Positions 38,028-48,045 of a DNA stretch of 64,000 nt are shown in pieces. The notes beneath the pieces were generated by a model that was not told the origin of the DNA, made no database searches, and worked only from the letters and a program-made list of their open reading frames with translations. The stretch's first letter is position 1. Every line of letters begins with the position of its first letter. The position numbers were made by a program, and so were the translations under genes. Source of the stretch: Diplonema japonicum (Eukaryota > Euglenozoa > Diplonemea > Diplonemida > Diplonemidae); contig OZ025670.1 in NCBI GenBank assembly GCA_964019335.1, positions 186,001 through 250,000 of the forward strand, written 5' to 3'.

Positions 38028-38730
38028 ATGGTGGGTGCGTCCCCCTATCCTGAAAATGTTGAAGAGAAAGTGATTTCAGTGCTAACAGTGAACGAGATAC
38101 GGTATCAAGGGGTCATACATGTCATAGAGATCGAGGCCAACTCCGTGACTTTGCGGGATGTTACAGTATGGAGGGGAAGGAAAACAGAAACAAAAAAAAA
38201 AAAAAAAAAACAGATTTTCGGCACGGAAGATCGAGTAGTCGATAATAAAATACCAGCGCAACCTAATAAATTCGAGTTTGTGGTGCTAGGGGGTGATAAT
38301 ATAAAGGTATTTTTTTTTTTTTTTTTTTGTTTTCTTTTTTTAAAAAAAATCCCCCCACAGGAAATCATCCTTTATGAATACATACCCGCAGACTCGCTTG
38401 AGGATCGGGAGGGCAGCTCAGCTATGGATACAACCTCTATTTCCCCCTCTAGCGGGCCACCTAACTCCTACTTAGATGCGGTTCGGGGAAAACAGGCCGC
38501 GGCTGCGGCTGCGGCTGTCCCTGTTGCACAGAACCGGGCTGAATCACGGGGAGACCATGGACATGGAGGTTACAAAGGCACTTTTGACCACCCAGGCGGT
38601 AAAGGGGGGAAGGGGTACAGAGGGCAGAAGAAGGGTGGAAACACAAGGTACGCAAGCATACGTGATTTTTTTTTTCTTTATAAATAATAATATCAGGTAT
38701 CACGGAGAATACAACACGCGAAGGCCGTAG
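38028..38730 (+). CDS. SCD6: Scd6/LSM14-family RNP protein
   Basis: The LSm14 domain runs from residue 10: VISVLTVNEIRYQGVIHVIE, then VTLRDVT joined by splicing to IFGTEDR, the family hallmark, and FEFVVLGGDNIK. Three introns (38166-38213, 38307-38360, 38648-38696) are removed; the first two are multiples of three and read as Lys-rich and Phe-rich when left in. After the domain come an acidic patch, an Ala run and an RGG-like Gly/Lys region ending YHGEYNTRRP. Scd6 proteins repress translation and promote decapping in P-bodies. The FDF and TFG motifs of larger LSM14 proteins are absent, so this is a short form of about 180 aa. Confidence 0.85.
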
Positions 38731-38813
38731 TGCCTAGTGAACGAAAGAATTATTTATTTTTATTTTATATTTTTTCCTCTTTTTATTTTAGTGAAAGAAA
38801 AAAAACAGTAAAT

Positions 38814-38858
<45 letters not shown>

Positions 38859-39162
38859 CGTCTTTCCACTCTCCAGAGGGGAAACCCTCACCTTTTTATT
38901 TTCAATAGTTCACCCCCTCCCTGTCCCCCGTCCCAACACCCATTTATTTTTATGTCTCCTTCTCCTCATTGGACTTCGAAGCCCGTCGGCCCCTTGGAAC
39001 CACACACGTCGCCTCACGTACAACACCACTGTGCTCAAGTTGGACCTTACGTGCAATGTCCTTGGGCCGCAAGGATGCACGACATGCCGTACCCTTGTAG
39101 TTGGAGACAATCGCCGATCTAAAAAAAAAAAAAAGAGGGGCACAAAAAACTTTTTAAAAAAA
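38731..39162. other. Intergenic with 39-nt poly-T and a possible small frame
   Basis: After a very long T run (38817-38855) the segment 38951-39122 is open for 57 codons (starts MSPSPHWTSKPVGPLEPH; contains several Cys and His). It may be a short protein or just the leader of the next gene; I cannot decide. Confidence 0.4.
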
Positions 39163-39849
39163 ATGTCATACAGGCAAGAGGCTCAGAACTACGGCAGACA
39201 GGAGGGAACACAGTACGCAGAAGAAAGAGCTGGTTACGATTTAGATAGAGATGGGAGGGTGGGGAGTGGGAGAGAGAGGGAGAGGGAGAGGAGGAGGAGG
39301 GACAGGAGCGAATCTAGAGAAGGAAGGAGAGAGAGAAGGCGGCGCGAAGATTCAAAAGCTCCTGCACAGGGCTCTGTTAAACAGCCAGTAGGACCTCCTG
39401 CCGAGGCCGCGTTCAAAAGAAAGGACTATGAAGTGTGGCCACCCCCGGGTATGGTCTACTATGTTGATGAGGACCCTCCCAATGGAAAAATGGAACGCCG
39501 GCCACCTTCTCCTCCCAATCGGCGGGAGGTTCGCACTGGCGTCAGGACTGTGAAAATCTCGAACCTCTCAGACCCTTCTGTCCCAGCTAATTGGTCAGCC
39601 ACAGCACCTACAGCTTCTCCTCAGCAAGCATTTTCTCCCTATTCGCCTTACCGCAATTCCCCTGTCCAGCATTCACCCCTTTACCAGTCCCCGGTTTCGT
39701 ACCCTCCCCCTCAGCAGCAACAGTGTGTTCCTTGTCACTACCACCACCAACAGCCTTCCTTGTCCCCGTATTCTCAACAAGCCCAGTCACCTATGACACC
39801 GACTTATGCGCCTTCGCCTCAAGGCCGTCCACCTGGGGCGTATTGGTGA
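39163..39849 (+). CDS. Arg/Ser-rich N-terminal, Pro/Gln-rich C-terminal protein
   Basis: 228 aa, one exon. Residues 25-65 are an RE/RS-type stretch (GRERERERRRRDRSESREG); residues 85-130 contain FKRKDYEVWPPPGMVYYVDE, the most ordered-looking part; residues 140-228 are rich in Ser-Pro-Tyr-Gln and low complexity. Such composition is common in splicing and mRNP proteins, and the neighbouring gene is SCD6, but no named domain is visible. Confidence 0.55.
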   Translation: MSYRQEAQNYGRQEGTQYAEERAGYDLDRDGRVGSGRERERERRRRDRSESREGRRERRRREDSKAPAQGSVKQPVGPPAEAAFKRKDYEVWPPPGMVYYVDEDPPNGKMERRPPSPPNRREVRTGVRTVKISNLSDPSVPANWSATAPTASPQQAFSPYSPYRNSPVQHSPLYQSPVSYPPPQQQQCVPCHYHHQQPSLSPYSQQAQSPMTPTYAPSPQGRPPGAYW

Positions 39850-40043
39850 GTTTTCTTTTTTTCTTTTATACTGTTGTTATTATTGTACATCTGGACACTC
39901 CCCCTCCACTCTTTTCAATGCTTTTTGCCAAAAAAAAAAAAAAAAAAGAAAAGGAAAGCAAAAAAAAAAAAAAAAGAATGGGTGAACTTTTTTTTCCCTT
40001 TGTTTTGTTTTGTACGCTTTTTTTTTTGTTTTCCCTCCCATTT

Positions 40044-40081
<38 letters not shown>

Positions 40082-40189
40082 TCTATAAAAAAAAGGGGGG
40101 GGCGAGTAGGCGAAAAGTTGCCCCTCACCCCTCTTTTTTTTTCCCCTTCTTCTTTTAGTTTGTATCTTTTTTTTTTTTATGTTTGCATA
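39850..40189. other. Homopolymer-rich intergenic stretch
   Basis: Poly-A to 34 nt and several poly-T runs. No gene is seen. Confidence 0.7.
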
Positions 40190-41458
40190 GTATCCAGGGT
40201 TAACCGATCACCCGCGGGTTTTTAATTACATGCTTAAAACCCTTCGTTTCATCCCCCGGGCCCCCCAGATACACAAAGCCGACCCCAGGGAGCATCAAAA
40301 TGACATAGAAAAGGATTATTTTCCCGAAAAGCTGGTGCTTCCCTGTTTCAGGCAGGATCCTAATTGGGAGCGAAATCAAAAGTCAATAATTAAAACGGGA
40401 GGAGAGCATGCAACCATGCATATAATAACCCTTTTATTCGTCCCCCGGGCCCCCCAGATACACAAAGCCGACCCCAGGGAGCATCAAAACGACTTAGAAA
40501 AGGATTATTTTCCCGAAAAGCTGTTTTTTCGCTTTTTTTTTGGCGGTTTTTCTTCTTTTTTCTGTTTAAATAGGAGCGAAATCAAAAATCAATAATTAAA
40601 ACGGGAGGAGAGCATGCAACCATACTTATAACCCTTCTATTCGTCTCCCGGACCTCCCAGGTACACAACGCCTGCATCGAAACAACTTAGAAAAGGATTA
40701 TTTTCCCGAAAATCGGCATTCTCCCTGTTTTTGGCGGGTTTTTAACTGGGCACGAAAGTCAATAATGAAAAACATTGAAACTTGAACGGGAAGTAGCAAC
40801 GCACAAAGTAAGGGGGCACCTTGAAAAGCTCCATGGGACACACGGAAGCGTGCCCGTTGAGGCAGGATGTTCACCCACAGAGAACTGAATGCACGCACAC
40901 AGCGATGAACGCACAATTTCTTACCTCCCTGCTTGCAACCCGGCGTGCCTGAGAACGTGGTGCCTGTCAGACGAAGACAGAGCACCACCGTCCTGGTTCA
41001 GGTACAAGAACAACAGCTGCCTTCGTTCGGAAGAATTTTTGAGCATGGTCTTGGTATTTTTTGCCAGAAATATGGGTTTTGGATCGATCAAACCGATCAT
41101 AAATCCTGTTGTTTTTAACTTGGACCTCCCTGACCCAGGAGAATTACAGGTCTGAAAACCAGTTTTTTCAAAACTGCATTTAAGGCCTTAAATAAGGCTC
41201 TATTTTGGGTTTTAATGGCTGGAATGGGCTCAGATCGTCAAAATAGGGTTTTTGAAAAAATAATTTTTGAGCATGGTCTTGGTATTTTTTGCCAGAAATA
41301 TGGGTTTTGGATCGATCAAACCGATCCGAAATTAAAAAAAACCAATCAGACCGATCCGAAATTAGAAAAAAACCGATCATTAACCCGACTGTGATCGAAA
41401 ATCTAAATTGCTCGGGTCGGGTTTCAAAACCCAAAGGTGATCGGTTAACCCTGGACAC
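40190..41458. mobile_element. Non-autonomous inverted-repeat transposon flanked by TA
   Basis: Left end GTATCCAGGGTTAACCGATC plus ACC; the right end read inverted is GTGTCCAGGGTTAACCGATC plus ACC, so 22 of 23 bp match. TA dinucleotides sit at 40188-40189 and 41459-41460, as expected for Tc1/mariner-type insertion. The 1.27-kb interior has no transposase. It holds three copies of a roughly 195-bp unit (from 40238, 40431 and 40632; core ACACAAAGCCGACCCCAGGG) and a repeated 65-bp segment (41034 and 41268). Confidence 0.8.
40238..40720 (+). repeat. Tandem repeat inside the TA element, about 2.5 x 195 bp
   Basis: Successive units share TTTCATCCCCCGGGCCCCCC-type starts, the ATAGAAAAGGATTATTTTCC segment and AAAACGGGAGGAGAGCATGC. 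The third unit is diverged. Confidence 0.85.
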
Positions 41459-41566
41459 TATGTGTTTGCATCTCTGTTCTTGTGTTTATGTCCGTACAAT
41501 TTTCCCCTTTCCCTTCCAAGGGGGAAGCGAAACACCCTCAAAGGAAAGAGGGAAACAAAAAAAAAA

Positions 41567-43192
41567 ATGCTAAAAAGATCAGTGGTAGCACTGTTGTTGC
41601 TGACAGGAGTCACTGTAGAGTCGTGCACGACGTTAGTGGTGGGGAAGGCGGCCACAGTTGACGGGAGTGTGATCAGCAGCCATTCGAATGACGGTGCGGG
41701 AGATGCCATCGGAAACTTTAGACACGTCAAGGCAGAAAATTGGCCCGCCGGAAGCATCCGCCCCCCTGGGATACCGCAGGTGAACCACACCTATGCATAT
41801 CACACCGAAGGCTATGCTGCTATGAACGAGTTTCAAGTCGGACTGGCAGAGTCAACATGCAGCTCAGTTTACGTTGGAGAGAGCACCGCCCTCCTCAACA
41901 TCGTGGACCTCTCACAAATAGGGCTTGAACGTGGCACCACTGCCGAAACTACCATTACCGTTATGGGAAACCTGGCCGTTCAGCATGGTTTTTACGGTTG
42001 GGGTGGTAAGCCCGGTTCAGGTGAGTCTCTCCTTGTGACCGACCCCCACACGGCTTATATATTCCATGTGCTACCCGACTCCACAGGAACCTCGGCCATC
42101 TGGGCAGCGCAACGCGTACCTGACGACCACATTGGTGTCGTTGCCAACACCTTCACCATTCGCGACATGGATCTTACTTCAGGGATGTTTCTCTTTTCGA
42201 AGAACATCCAAGCGGAGGCTGCTCTGCGTGGATGGAACGCGTCCCTGCCGCTTGACTTCACCCTTTACTTCTCGGACGGTGAGGACGGGCATAAATACTA
42301 CACCGGCAGACGCATGTGGGCTGCATACAAAATGCTCGCTTCGAAGCAAAATCTAAGCCCCGACTACGGCAACTTCGTGCAGGATAAACCGTACCCTGCC
42401 ACTGTGAAGCCCGATGCGAAGGTGGACATCCAGGACCTGATGCGTGTGATGAGATACCAGTACGAGGGAACGCCGTATGACCTCACTGTAGGGCTTGCTG
42501 CAGGGCCGTTTGGGACACCTTCCAGGTGGGCAGGTGCTCCTGCAAACGTGACAGGGTGGTGGGAGCGTGCCATCGGGATCTATAAAACGATTGTGTCATA
42601 TGTGACACAGAGCAGGTCGTGGCTCCCCAACGAGATCGGTGGAGTTGTCTGGTTCGCACCGCACGCTGCACACACCTCTTGTTACGTTCCCTTCCCTGTG
42701 GGGATGGACACCATACCCATTGCTTACAATAGCAGCACGGGAACTCTCGACAGAACAAAAGCCTTCTGGGTTCACAGGATCCTGCTCAATGTGGCTCAGA
42801 TAAAATACCAGTACATGATAGTGGATATTAAGGAGATGCAGGCTTTCTCAGAGGGGAACTCGCTCTCCCTTCAGAAGGAGCTTGATGCCACTTACCTGAA
42901 GAACCACGACATGGGCCAAGTGACGGCAGCCTTCACCCAAAACGCGAACAACATCGTGAAGAACTTCTCACAGCTGTCCGACACGTTGATCCAGCACTAC
43001 CCTGATGGGTACTGCAACGGTTGCGGTCATGGACTGCCCCACGTCTTGGGCTACCCTGCATGGTGGCTGGAGTCTGTGGGTTACCAAAACACCACGGCTG
43101 CCGACACTCTGCGTACGATGAATAAATGTGTGGACAGCTGCCCGGAAGATTCTGTCGGCAGCTACAAGGCCTGTGTCAAAGCGTGCTTGTAA
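41567..43192 (+). CDS. Secreted C69-family dipeptidase (Ntn hydrolase)
   Basis: 541 aa. The signal peptide MLKRSVVALLLLTGVTVESC ends right at CTTLVVGKAATVDGSVISSH, the conserved start of peptidase family C69, whose mature N-terminal Cys is the nucleophile. Further family blocks are NEFQVGLAEST, GFYGWGGKPGSGESLLVTDP, TFTIRDMDL and GGVVWFAPHAAHTSCYVPFP. Several Cys pairs near the C-terminus fit secretion. The start is set by the A-rich leader and signal peptide. Dipeptidase activity is expected from the family; a secreted or lysosomal eukaryotic form with a C-terminal helical part is somewhat longer than the bacterial enzymes of about 470 aa. Confidence 0.85.
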   Translation: MLKRSVVALLLLTGVTVESCTTLVVGKAATVDGSVISSHSNDGAGDAIGNFRHVKAENWPAGSIRPPGIPQVNHTYAYHTEGYAAMNEFQVGLAESTCSSVYVGESTALLNIVDLSQIGLERGTTAETTITVMGNLAVQHGFYGWGGKPGSGESLLVTDPHTAYIFHVLPDSTGTSAIWAAQRVPDDHIGVVANTFTIRDMDLTSGMFLFSKNIQAEAALRGWNASLPLDFTLYFSDGEDGHKYYTGRRMWAAYKMLASKQNLSPDYGNFVQDKPYPATVKPDAKVDIQDLMRVMRYQYEGTPYDLTVGLAAGPFGTPSRWAGAPANVTGWWERAIGIYKTIVSYVTQSRSWLPNEIGGVVWFAPHAAHTSCYVPFPVGMDTIPIAYNSSTGTLDRTKAFWVHRILLNVAQIKYQYMIVDIKEMQAFSEGNSLSLQKELDATYLKNHDMGQVTAAFTQNANNIVKNFSQLSDTLIQHYPDGYCNGCGHGLPHVLGYPAWWLESVGYQNTTAADTLRTMNKCVDSCPEDSVGSYKACVKACL

Positions 43193-43291
43193 TTACGTGT
43201 TCCCCCTTTTTTCCGAAGAACGTGTTTATTGTTATTGTTTAATCTTCCCCCGTAGTATTCCAGTTTATAATCCCACGACACAAGGGGGAGA

Positions 43292-45502
43292 ATGGCGGGT
43301 TTAAAATTCAGAATGAAACATCGCGACAAACGACGTTTGATAGCAGGGGCCGCAGGTGGTTTGTCGATCCTGCTCGTGCTGGGAACACTGTACACACTAG
43401 ACCCGCCGAAGGAGCAAGCTCTCAAACAGAAAGCAACAACAACAACAACACCGAAACCAAAGACCCCAACCCCAACACCCACACCTGAGGAAGGGTACCG
43501 GCTGACACGACTCCCGAGCGTGACAGAAGACGGATACATTGAATTGTTGCCGATATACCCTGGAGAAGACACACCTGTTGACATAATCAAATCCATCAAA
43601 CCAAGCACATTGGTGGTGGTGACCTTGGAAAACGCTGAGAAGTTCGAGGCACACGCAGATGGAGGCTTACTGGTACTGCAATCTCACACAAGCAAATTGG
43701 ACATCATCACCGCAATACAAAGCTACGCGGTGGGGCTGGATGGGACAGGCTCGGAAACACGACCAGAGTTTGTCTTGACACACACCGGGGAGGTTGCAGT
43801 GGACACTGCCTTCATGTCCGACGCAGTGAAACTACTAAAGGAGAACGGCGATGTGTCTGGTGTGACCTGTGCCCTTCACGACGGACCCCATATAGTGTCA
43901 CACGGTTTAGATGTTGGGATAGTGACAGGTGACGATGTCGGTCTTTTCCCTAGGCTGCATGGCTTTTCTACACGTGACAAACGGGCTGCTTTCCCGGTCG
44001 ATGTGTTCCTTCCACACGTGCAATGCTCTGTCATGCGTATCGGTGACCTTTTACCACAGTCTCCAGAGCAATGCATCGCGTCGCATAAGCCATGCTTTGA
44101 AGCGTCTCTTTGGGACGCACACCTGAACCTCCGTCCCCGAGTGGTGTCCGTTGGCAGCTTGAACTTCCCGTTGCCGACGGTTGTTGTTGACAGAACGGCT
44201 TTGAAGCTTATTCTCGAGAAGCACCGCGAAGCGTTCCTGCAATCCGTCCACCAGTCCCGCGAGGAAATCGTTCACAACACGAACCAGAAAAGCTCTCTCC
44301 TCGGTGTCACGCTGATGTGGGACACATACTGCAGCTGTACCGGTGTGAACATCGAAGCCATCAGTTATCTGGTGTCGTTGGACAAGGCTGTCAATACAAG
44401 GGCGGTAGCAGACAAACAGTGTTGGTGCAATGGGTTCCCACAATCCGTGCGCACAACGCTCGACAGATTAGTTGAACCCAAGGATTTGGACACTGCGTTG
44501 AAGGAAGTCGTTCGTGAAGACGAACAAGTCACGGTTTGGGTCAGCCACAAACCACCGGAACACTACCCTATGTTTCCTTATGACGGTGTGATATACTGGG
44601 GGGTGCGGCCCGACTGGGTGGTCGGCCGCAGCATGATCGAAGTCGATAAAATATCCCCCACATGGGTTGCCGCCATCAACGGGAAACGCGTCGTAAAGGT
44701 CGACGAAGTCTGGGTCCCTTCCGACTTCATGAAAACTGCGTTTATATCCTCCGGCGTCACAATACCCGTCACAGTGGTACCAGAGGCTATCGATGTGTAC
44801 CTGTACGATCCGGAAGCAACGGACCCGTGGAAGGGGATTCCAGAAGGTTTCAATTTCTTCTCGAACTTCAAGTGGGAGCCGAGGAAGGGGTGGGAGTTTC
44901 TGCTGACCGCTTTCTTCACGCTGTTCAAAAAGGGCGACGGTGTGAATCTTGTCCTGAAAACACATCTTTACATGGACCCTGACCCTCACAACCCTGCAAA
45001 GATTATGACAAGAATCAAATCGCACGCTGTCAAGCATGGATTCGACTTGAACACATTGCCCACCGTACATATTATAGCCGACGAAGTCAGCGCGTCTGAC
45101 ATGCCGAAGATCTACAAGGCAGTGGATTGTTTTGTCCTTCCGACAAGGGGGGAAGGCTGGGGTCTTCCGTTTCATGAAGCTATGTCCATGGCCCTCCCGA
45201 CTATCGGCACAAACTGGGGCGGGAACACGCATTTCATGACCCCCGACACCTCGCTACTCGTGGATATTAACGGGACTGAACGCGCCAAGGGGTTCCCTGG
45301 GAACTGGTCGACACCGAGCGTCCCACATCTGCAAGAAAGAATGCAGTGGGTCCACACGCATAGGGAAGAGGCGAGGCAGCTTGGGAAACGTGCCCGTGAG
45401 CACATCGTGGCCCACTACTCCCAAGAGGCTGTGCGTCCGGTCATCCTCAGTCGTCTGATGGAGATCAAAGCGCAAGTGTTGAACAAACGAGCGAACTCGT
45501 AG
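43292..45502 (+). CDS. Type II membrane glycosyltransferase (GT4-like)
   Basis: 736 aa. A short basic cytoplasmic N-terminus is followed by a signal anchor (LIAGAAGGLSILLVLGTLYT) and a Thr/Pro stem, the usual Golgi layout. The C-terminal half has GT-B features: VVPEAIDVYLYDP, FNFFSNFKWEPRKGWEFLL, and the EX7E motif in RGEGWGLPFHEAMSMALPTI, followed by GTNWGGNTHFM. The N-terminal 300 residues include a possible second glycosyltransferase-like or exostosin-like region that I cannot classify. Donor and acceptor sugars are unknown. Confidence 0.8.
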   Translation: MAGLKFRMKHRDKRRLIAGAAGGLSILLVLGTLYTLDPPKEQALKQKATTTTTPKPKTPTPTPTPEEGYRLTRLPSVTEDGYIELLPIYPGEDTPVDIIKSIKPSTLVVVTLENAEKFEAHADGGLLVLQSHTSKLDIITAIQSYAVGLDGTGSETRPEFVLTHTGEVAVDTAFMSDAVKLLKENGDVSGVTCALHDGPHIVSHGLDVGIVTGDDVGLFPRLHGFSTRDKRAAFPVDVFLPHVQCSVMRIGDLLPQSPEQCIASHKPCFEASLWDAHLNLRPRVVSVGSLNFPLPTVVVDRTALKLILEKHREAFLQSVHQSREEIVHNTNQKSSLLGVTLMWDTYCSCTGVNIEAISYLVSLDKAVNTRAVADKQCWCNGFPQSVRTTLDRLVEPKDLDTALKEVVREDEQVTVWVSHKPPEHYPMFPYDGVIYWGVRPDWVVGRSMIEVDKISPTWVAAINGKRVVKVDEVWVPSDFMKTAFISSGVTIPVTVVPEAIDVYLYDPEATDPWKGIPEGFNFFSNFKWEPRKGWEFLLTAFFTLFKKGDGVNLVLKTHLYMDPDPHNPAKIMTRIKSHAVKHGFDLNTLPTVHIIADEVSASDMPKIYKAVDCFVLPTRGEGWGLPFHEAMSMALPTIGTNWGGNTHFMTPDTSLLVDINGTERAKGFPGNWSTPSVPHLQERMQWVHTHREEARQLGKRAREHIVAHYSQEAVRPVILSRLMEIKAQVLNKRANS

Positions 45503-45656
45503 TGAGAAAACTTAACGGGGGGTGGGCTATCGTTTTACACCTAACATGCGTCTTTTTCTTTTATTTTGGAGTAAACTGCTGTTGATGTTGGAAAATCAAA
45601 AACAGGATTTTTTATAACGGGGATTATCCGTGACACAAAGAATATTAAAAAAGAAA

Positions 45657-47201
45657 ATGAGTGGACCCATGGACCCGGTCTTGCAGGAGGCGCTGAACAG
45701 CCTCTCACAGCAAGTAACCAAGCTGCACGCGGACACTGAGGCGATGAACAGCGGGCTCAACATCTCGTGGTTGATCTTTGGTGCCGCTCTTGTCTTCTTC
45801 ATGCAAGCAGGGTTCGGGATGCTCGAAGCCGGCGCCATCAGGCAGGCTAATGTCACGACCATTCTGTTCAAGAACACTATGGACGGTGTGCTTAGCGCGC
45901 TGCTCTTCTGGTCCCTTGGGTGGGGCTTCTACATGGGGCACACTGAGAAAACTGAGTTCATCTCTGGCGGGCCGTTTTTCTTGAAGGACTTGCCTCAGGA
46001 TGAGTACGCCTCGTGGCTGTTCCAGTGGGCCTTCGCTGCCACCGCAGCCACCATCGTCTCCGGTGCTGTTGCCGAGCGTTGCCGTCTGGGTGCCTACTTC
46101 GTCTACACAGGCGTCCTCACGGCCTTCGTCTACCCTGTTGTCGCACACTGGGCGTGGAGCTCCTGCGGCTGGGCCTCTACGGGCAATGACGGCACCAACT
46201 CCGACTGCCCGAAGTTCGGCCAGCTCGGTGTCATCGACTTCGCTGGCAGTGGTGTCGTCCACATGACGGGCGGGTTCAGTGCCCTTGCCGGTGCCGTGAT
46301 CCTCGGCCCCAGAAAGGGCCGCAAGTCTGGAATCCTAACGAGCCCTGAGGATGACGGCTTCGACTTCAGGTTCAAGGACGGCGTCGACGAAAGGCAGTTC
46401 CAGCCGCACAGCATCCCGCAACAGGCTCTTGGTGTCTTCATCCTGTGGTTCGGGTGGTACGGGTTCAACTGCGGGTCGACACTCGGCATCACAGGGGGTT
46501 CAGGCGCCGTGGCTGCGAAGGTGTCGGCGACGACGACATTGGGTGCCGCCACCGGTGGGATCGGCGCACTGCTGTTCAACAGGATCCTCGTCGCGTTCAA
46601 GAAGAGGGAAGGCGCGTGGGACATCCTGACGCTGCTGAACGGGATCCTTGCTGGGCTGGTATCCATCACGGCGCCGTGCGCTGTTGTGGAGCCATGGGCA
46701 GCTGTTGTGATCGGTGTGATCGGAGGGATGGTGTACGTGGGGGCATCGACCATGTTGAGGGGGCTTGAGATCGACGACCCGTTGGATGCCTTCCCAGTGC
46801 ACGGGGCCTGTGGGGTGTGGGGTGTGCTGTCTGTGGGTATCTTTGCGCAGTCCAACAATGTGATCCGTGCGTACGGCAGCGGACTGCTGAGGGACGGCAA
46901 GCACCTCGACGGCTTCTACGACCAAGCAGAGGGCGGCAACCAGTTCGACGTTCAGCTTGCCTTTGCCGTCTGTGTCGCACTGTGGGCCTTCGGCGTCTCT
47001 GGTCTCACATTCTGGATCCTCAACAAGGCACAGCTCCTCCGTGTGTCCGACCACGATGAAAAAACAGGTCTTGACGTCGCTGAAGGCATGGGCGCTGCCT
47101 ACGAGGTCAAGAAACCCACCAAGGAGGACCCCAAAGACCCTGAGGTCATCGTCGACAAGCTGGAGGAGGAACCCGAAGAAGATGTTATGGCCGATGCTTA
47201 G
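45657..47201 (+). CDS. AMT1: Ammonium transporter (AMT/MEP family)
   Basis: 514 aa with about 11 membrane helices. Signature segments are FFMQAGFGMLEAGAIRQANV (pore entrance), FAATAATIVSGAVAERCRLG with the phenylalanine gate region, GSGVVHMTGGFSALAGAVIL with the first twin-His position, FGWYGFNCGSTLGI, and DAFPVHGACGVWGVL with the second pore His. The C-terminus is cytosolic and acidic, with the DEKTGLDVAEGMGAAYEVKK segment typical of AMT1-type regulation. The N-terminus is short without a cleaved signal. High GC at third positions is in line with strong expression. Confidence 0.95.
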   Translation: MSGPMDPVLQEALNSLSQQVTKLHADTEAMNSGLNISWLIFGAALVFFMQAGFGMLEAGAIRQANVTTILFKNTMDGVLSALLFWSLGWGFYMGHTEKTEFISGGPFFLKDLPQDEYASWLFQWAFAATAATIVSGAVAERCRLGAYFVYTGVLTAFVYPVVAHWAWSSCGWASTGNDGTNSDCPKFGQLGVIDFAGSGVVHMTGGFSALAGAVILGPRKGRKSGILTSPEDDGFDFRFKDGVDERQFQPHSIPQQALGVFILWFGWYGFNCGSTLGITGGSGAVAAKVSATTTLGAATGGIGALLFNRILVAFKKREGAWDILTLLNGILAGLVSITAPCAVVEPWAAVVIGVIGGMVYVGASTMLRGLEIDDPLDAFPVHGACGVWGVLSVGIFAQSNNVIRAYGSGLLRDGKHLDGFYDQAEGGNQFDVQLAFAVCVALWAFGVSGLTFWILNKAQLLRVSDHDEKTGLDVAEGMGAAYEVKKPTKEDPKDPEVIVDKLEEEPEEDVMADA

Positions 47202-48045
47202 GCTGTAGAAAAAGAGAGGAAATGAAAAGTTAATGGCGGCACTGTTTTGCCAGCCCTACTCATTATTTTATTCCCTTTCCCTTTCTCTTTTCCGTTTTTT
47301 TTTTTTTTAGAAGGGGGAACATGAAACCAGAGGGCAACAACCTGAGAAAAATTTAGAAAGAAAAAGAAAAGAAGAAGAAAAAAAAAATGCATGACCCTGT
47401 TTATTCAGAGGGACACACCTCTTGTTTCCTATTTCCCCCTCCTTTCTCGTGGAAGTTGTGCATTTTAATGCTTCAGATGACTCCATGTAGGGGTTGGGGG
47501 AGAGGGAGGTGTAGAGGTGGAGTAATTTATATTTCTGAAAGAAAAGGAGAGATTGCATTTTTTTTTTTAATTCTTTTTTTTTTCTTTCCCCCTCTCGTAC
47601 GATATTTAGGGTATAGTTATCCCCCCTCTTCCCCCTCCTTACAACACGAAAAGCAAGGGAAATAAATTTGTTTTTTCTCCCTTTCCCTTTCTCCCTCCAA
47701 TTTTTATTTTTCCTCCTTTTTATTCTTGTCTCCGCCCTATTTCTTTTTTTTTCCTTTTTTTTTTTATATCCCTATTTTTTTGCCGTTTTTATTCAACGGC
47801 GGGCTTAAAAAAAAAAAAGAGAAAAAAAAGAGAAAAAAAAACCATTTTATACTTTCTTTTTCCCTTTATATTATCCCTCTCTTTTTTTTCTTCTCTTCAT
47901 TCTAGTTTTCTTTCTATTGCATCCATTCCACATTTTCTTTTTTTTTTTTTTTTTTCGCCTGCGAGGAAAAAAAAAAAAAATCAATTCCCATTTTAAAAAA
48001 AAAGAGGGAGTGGTGAGGGAGGGGGACAAAAAAAAAAACACCAAA
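47202..48045. other. Intergenic, low-complexity
   Basis: Alternating pyrimidine and poly-A/T tracts throughout. The interval 47387-47540 is slightly more complex but shows no convincing coding frame. Confidence 0.65.
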
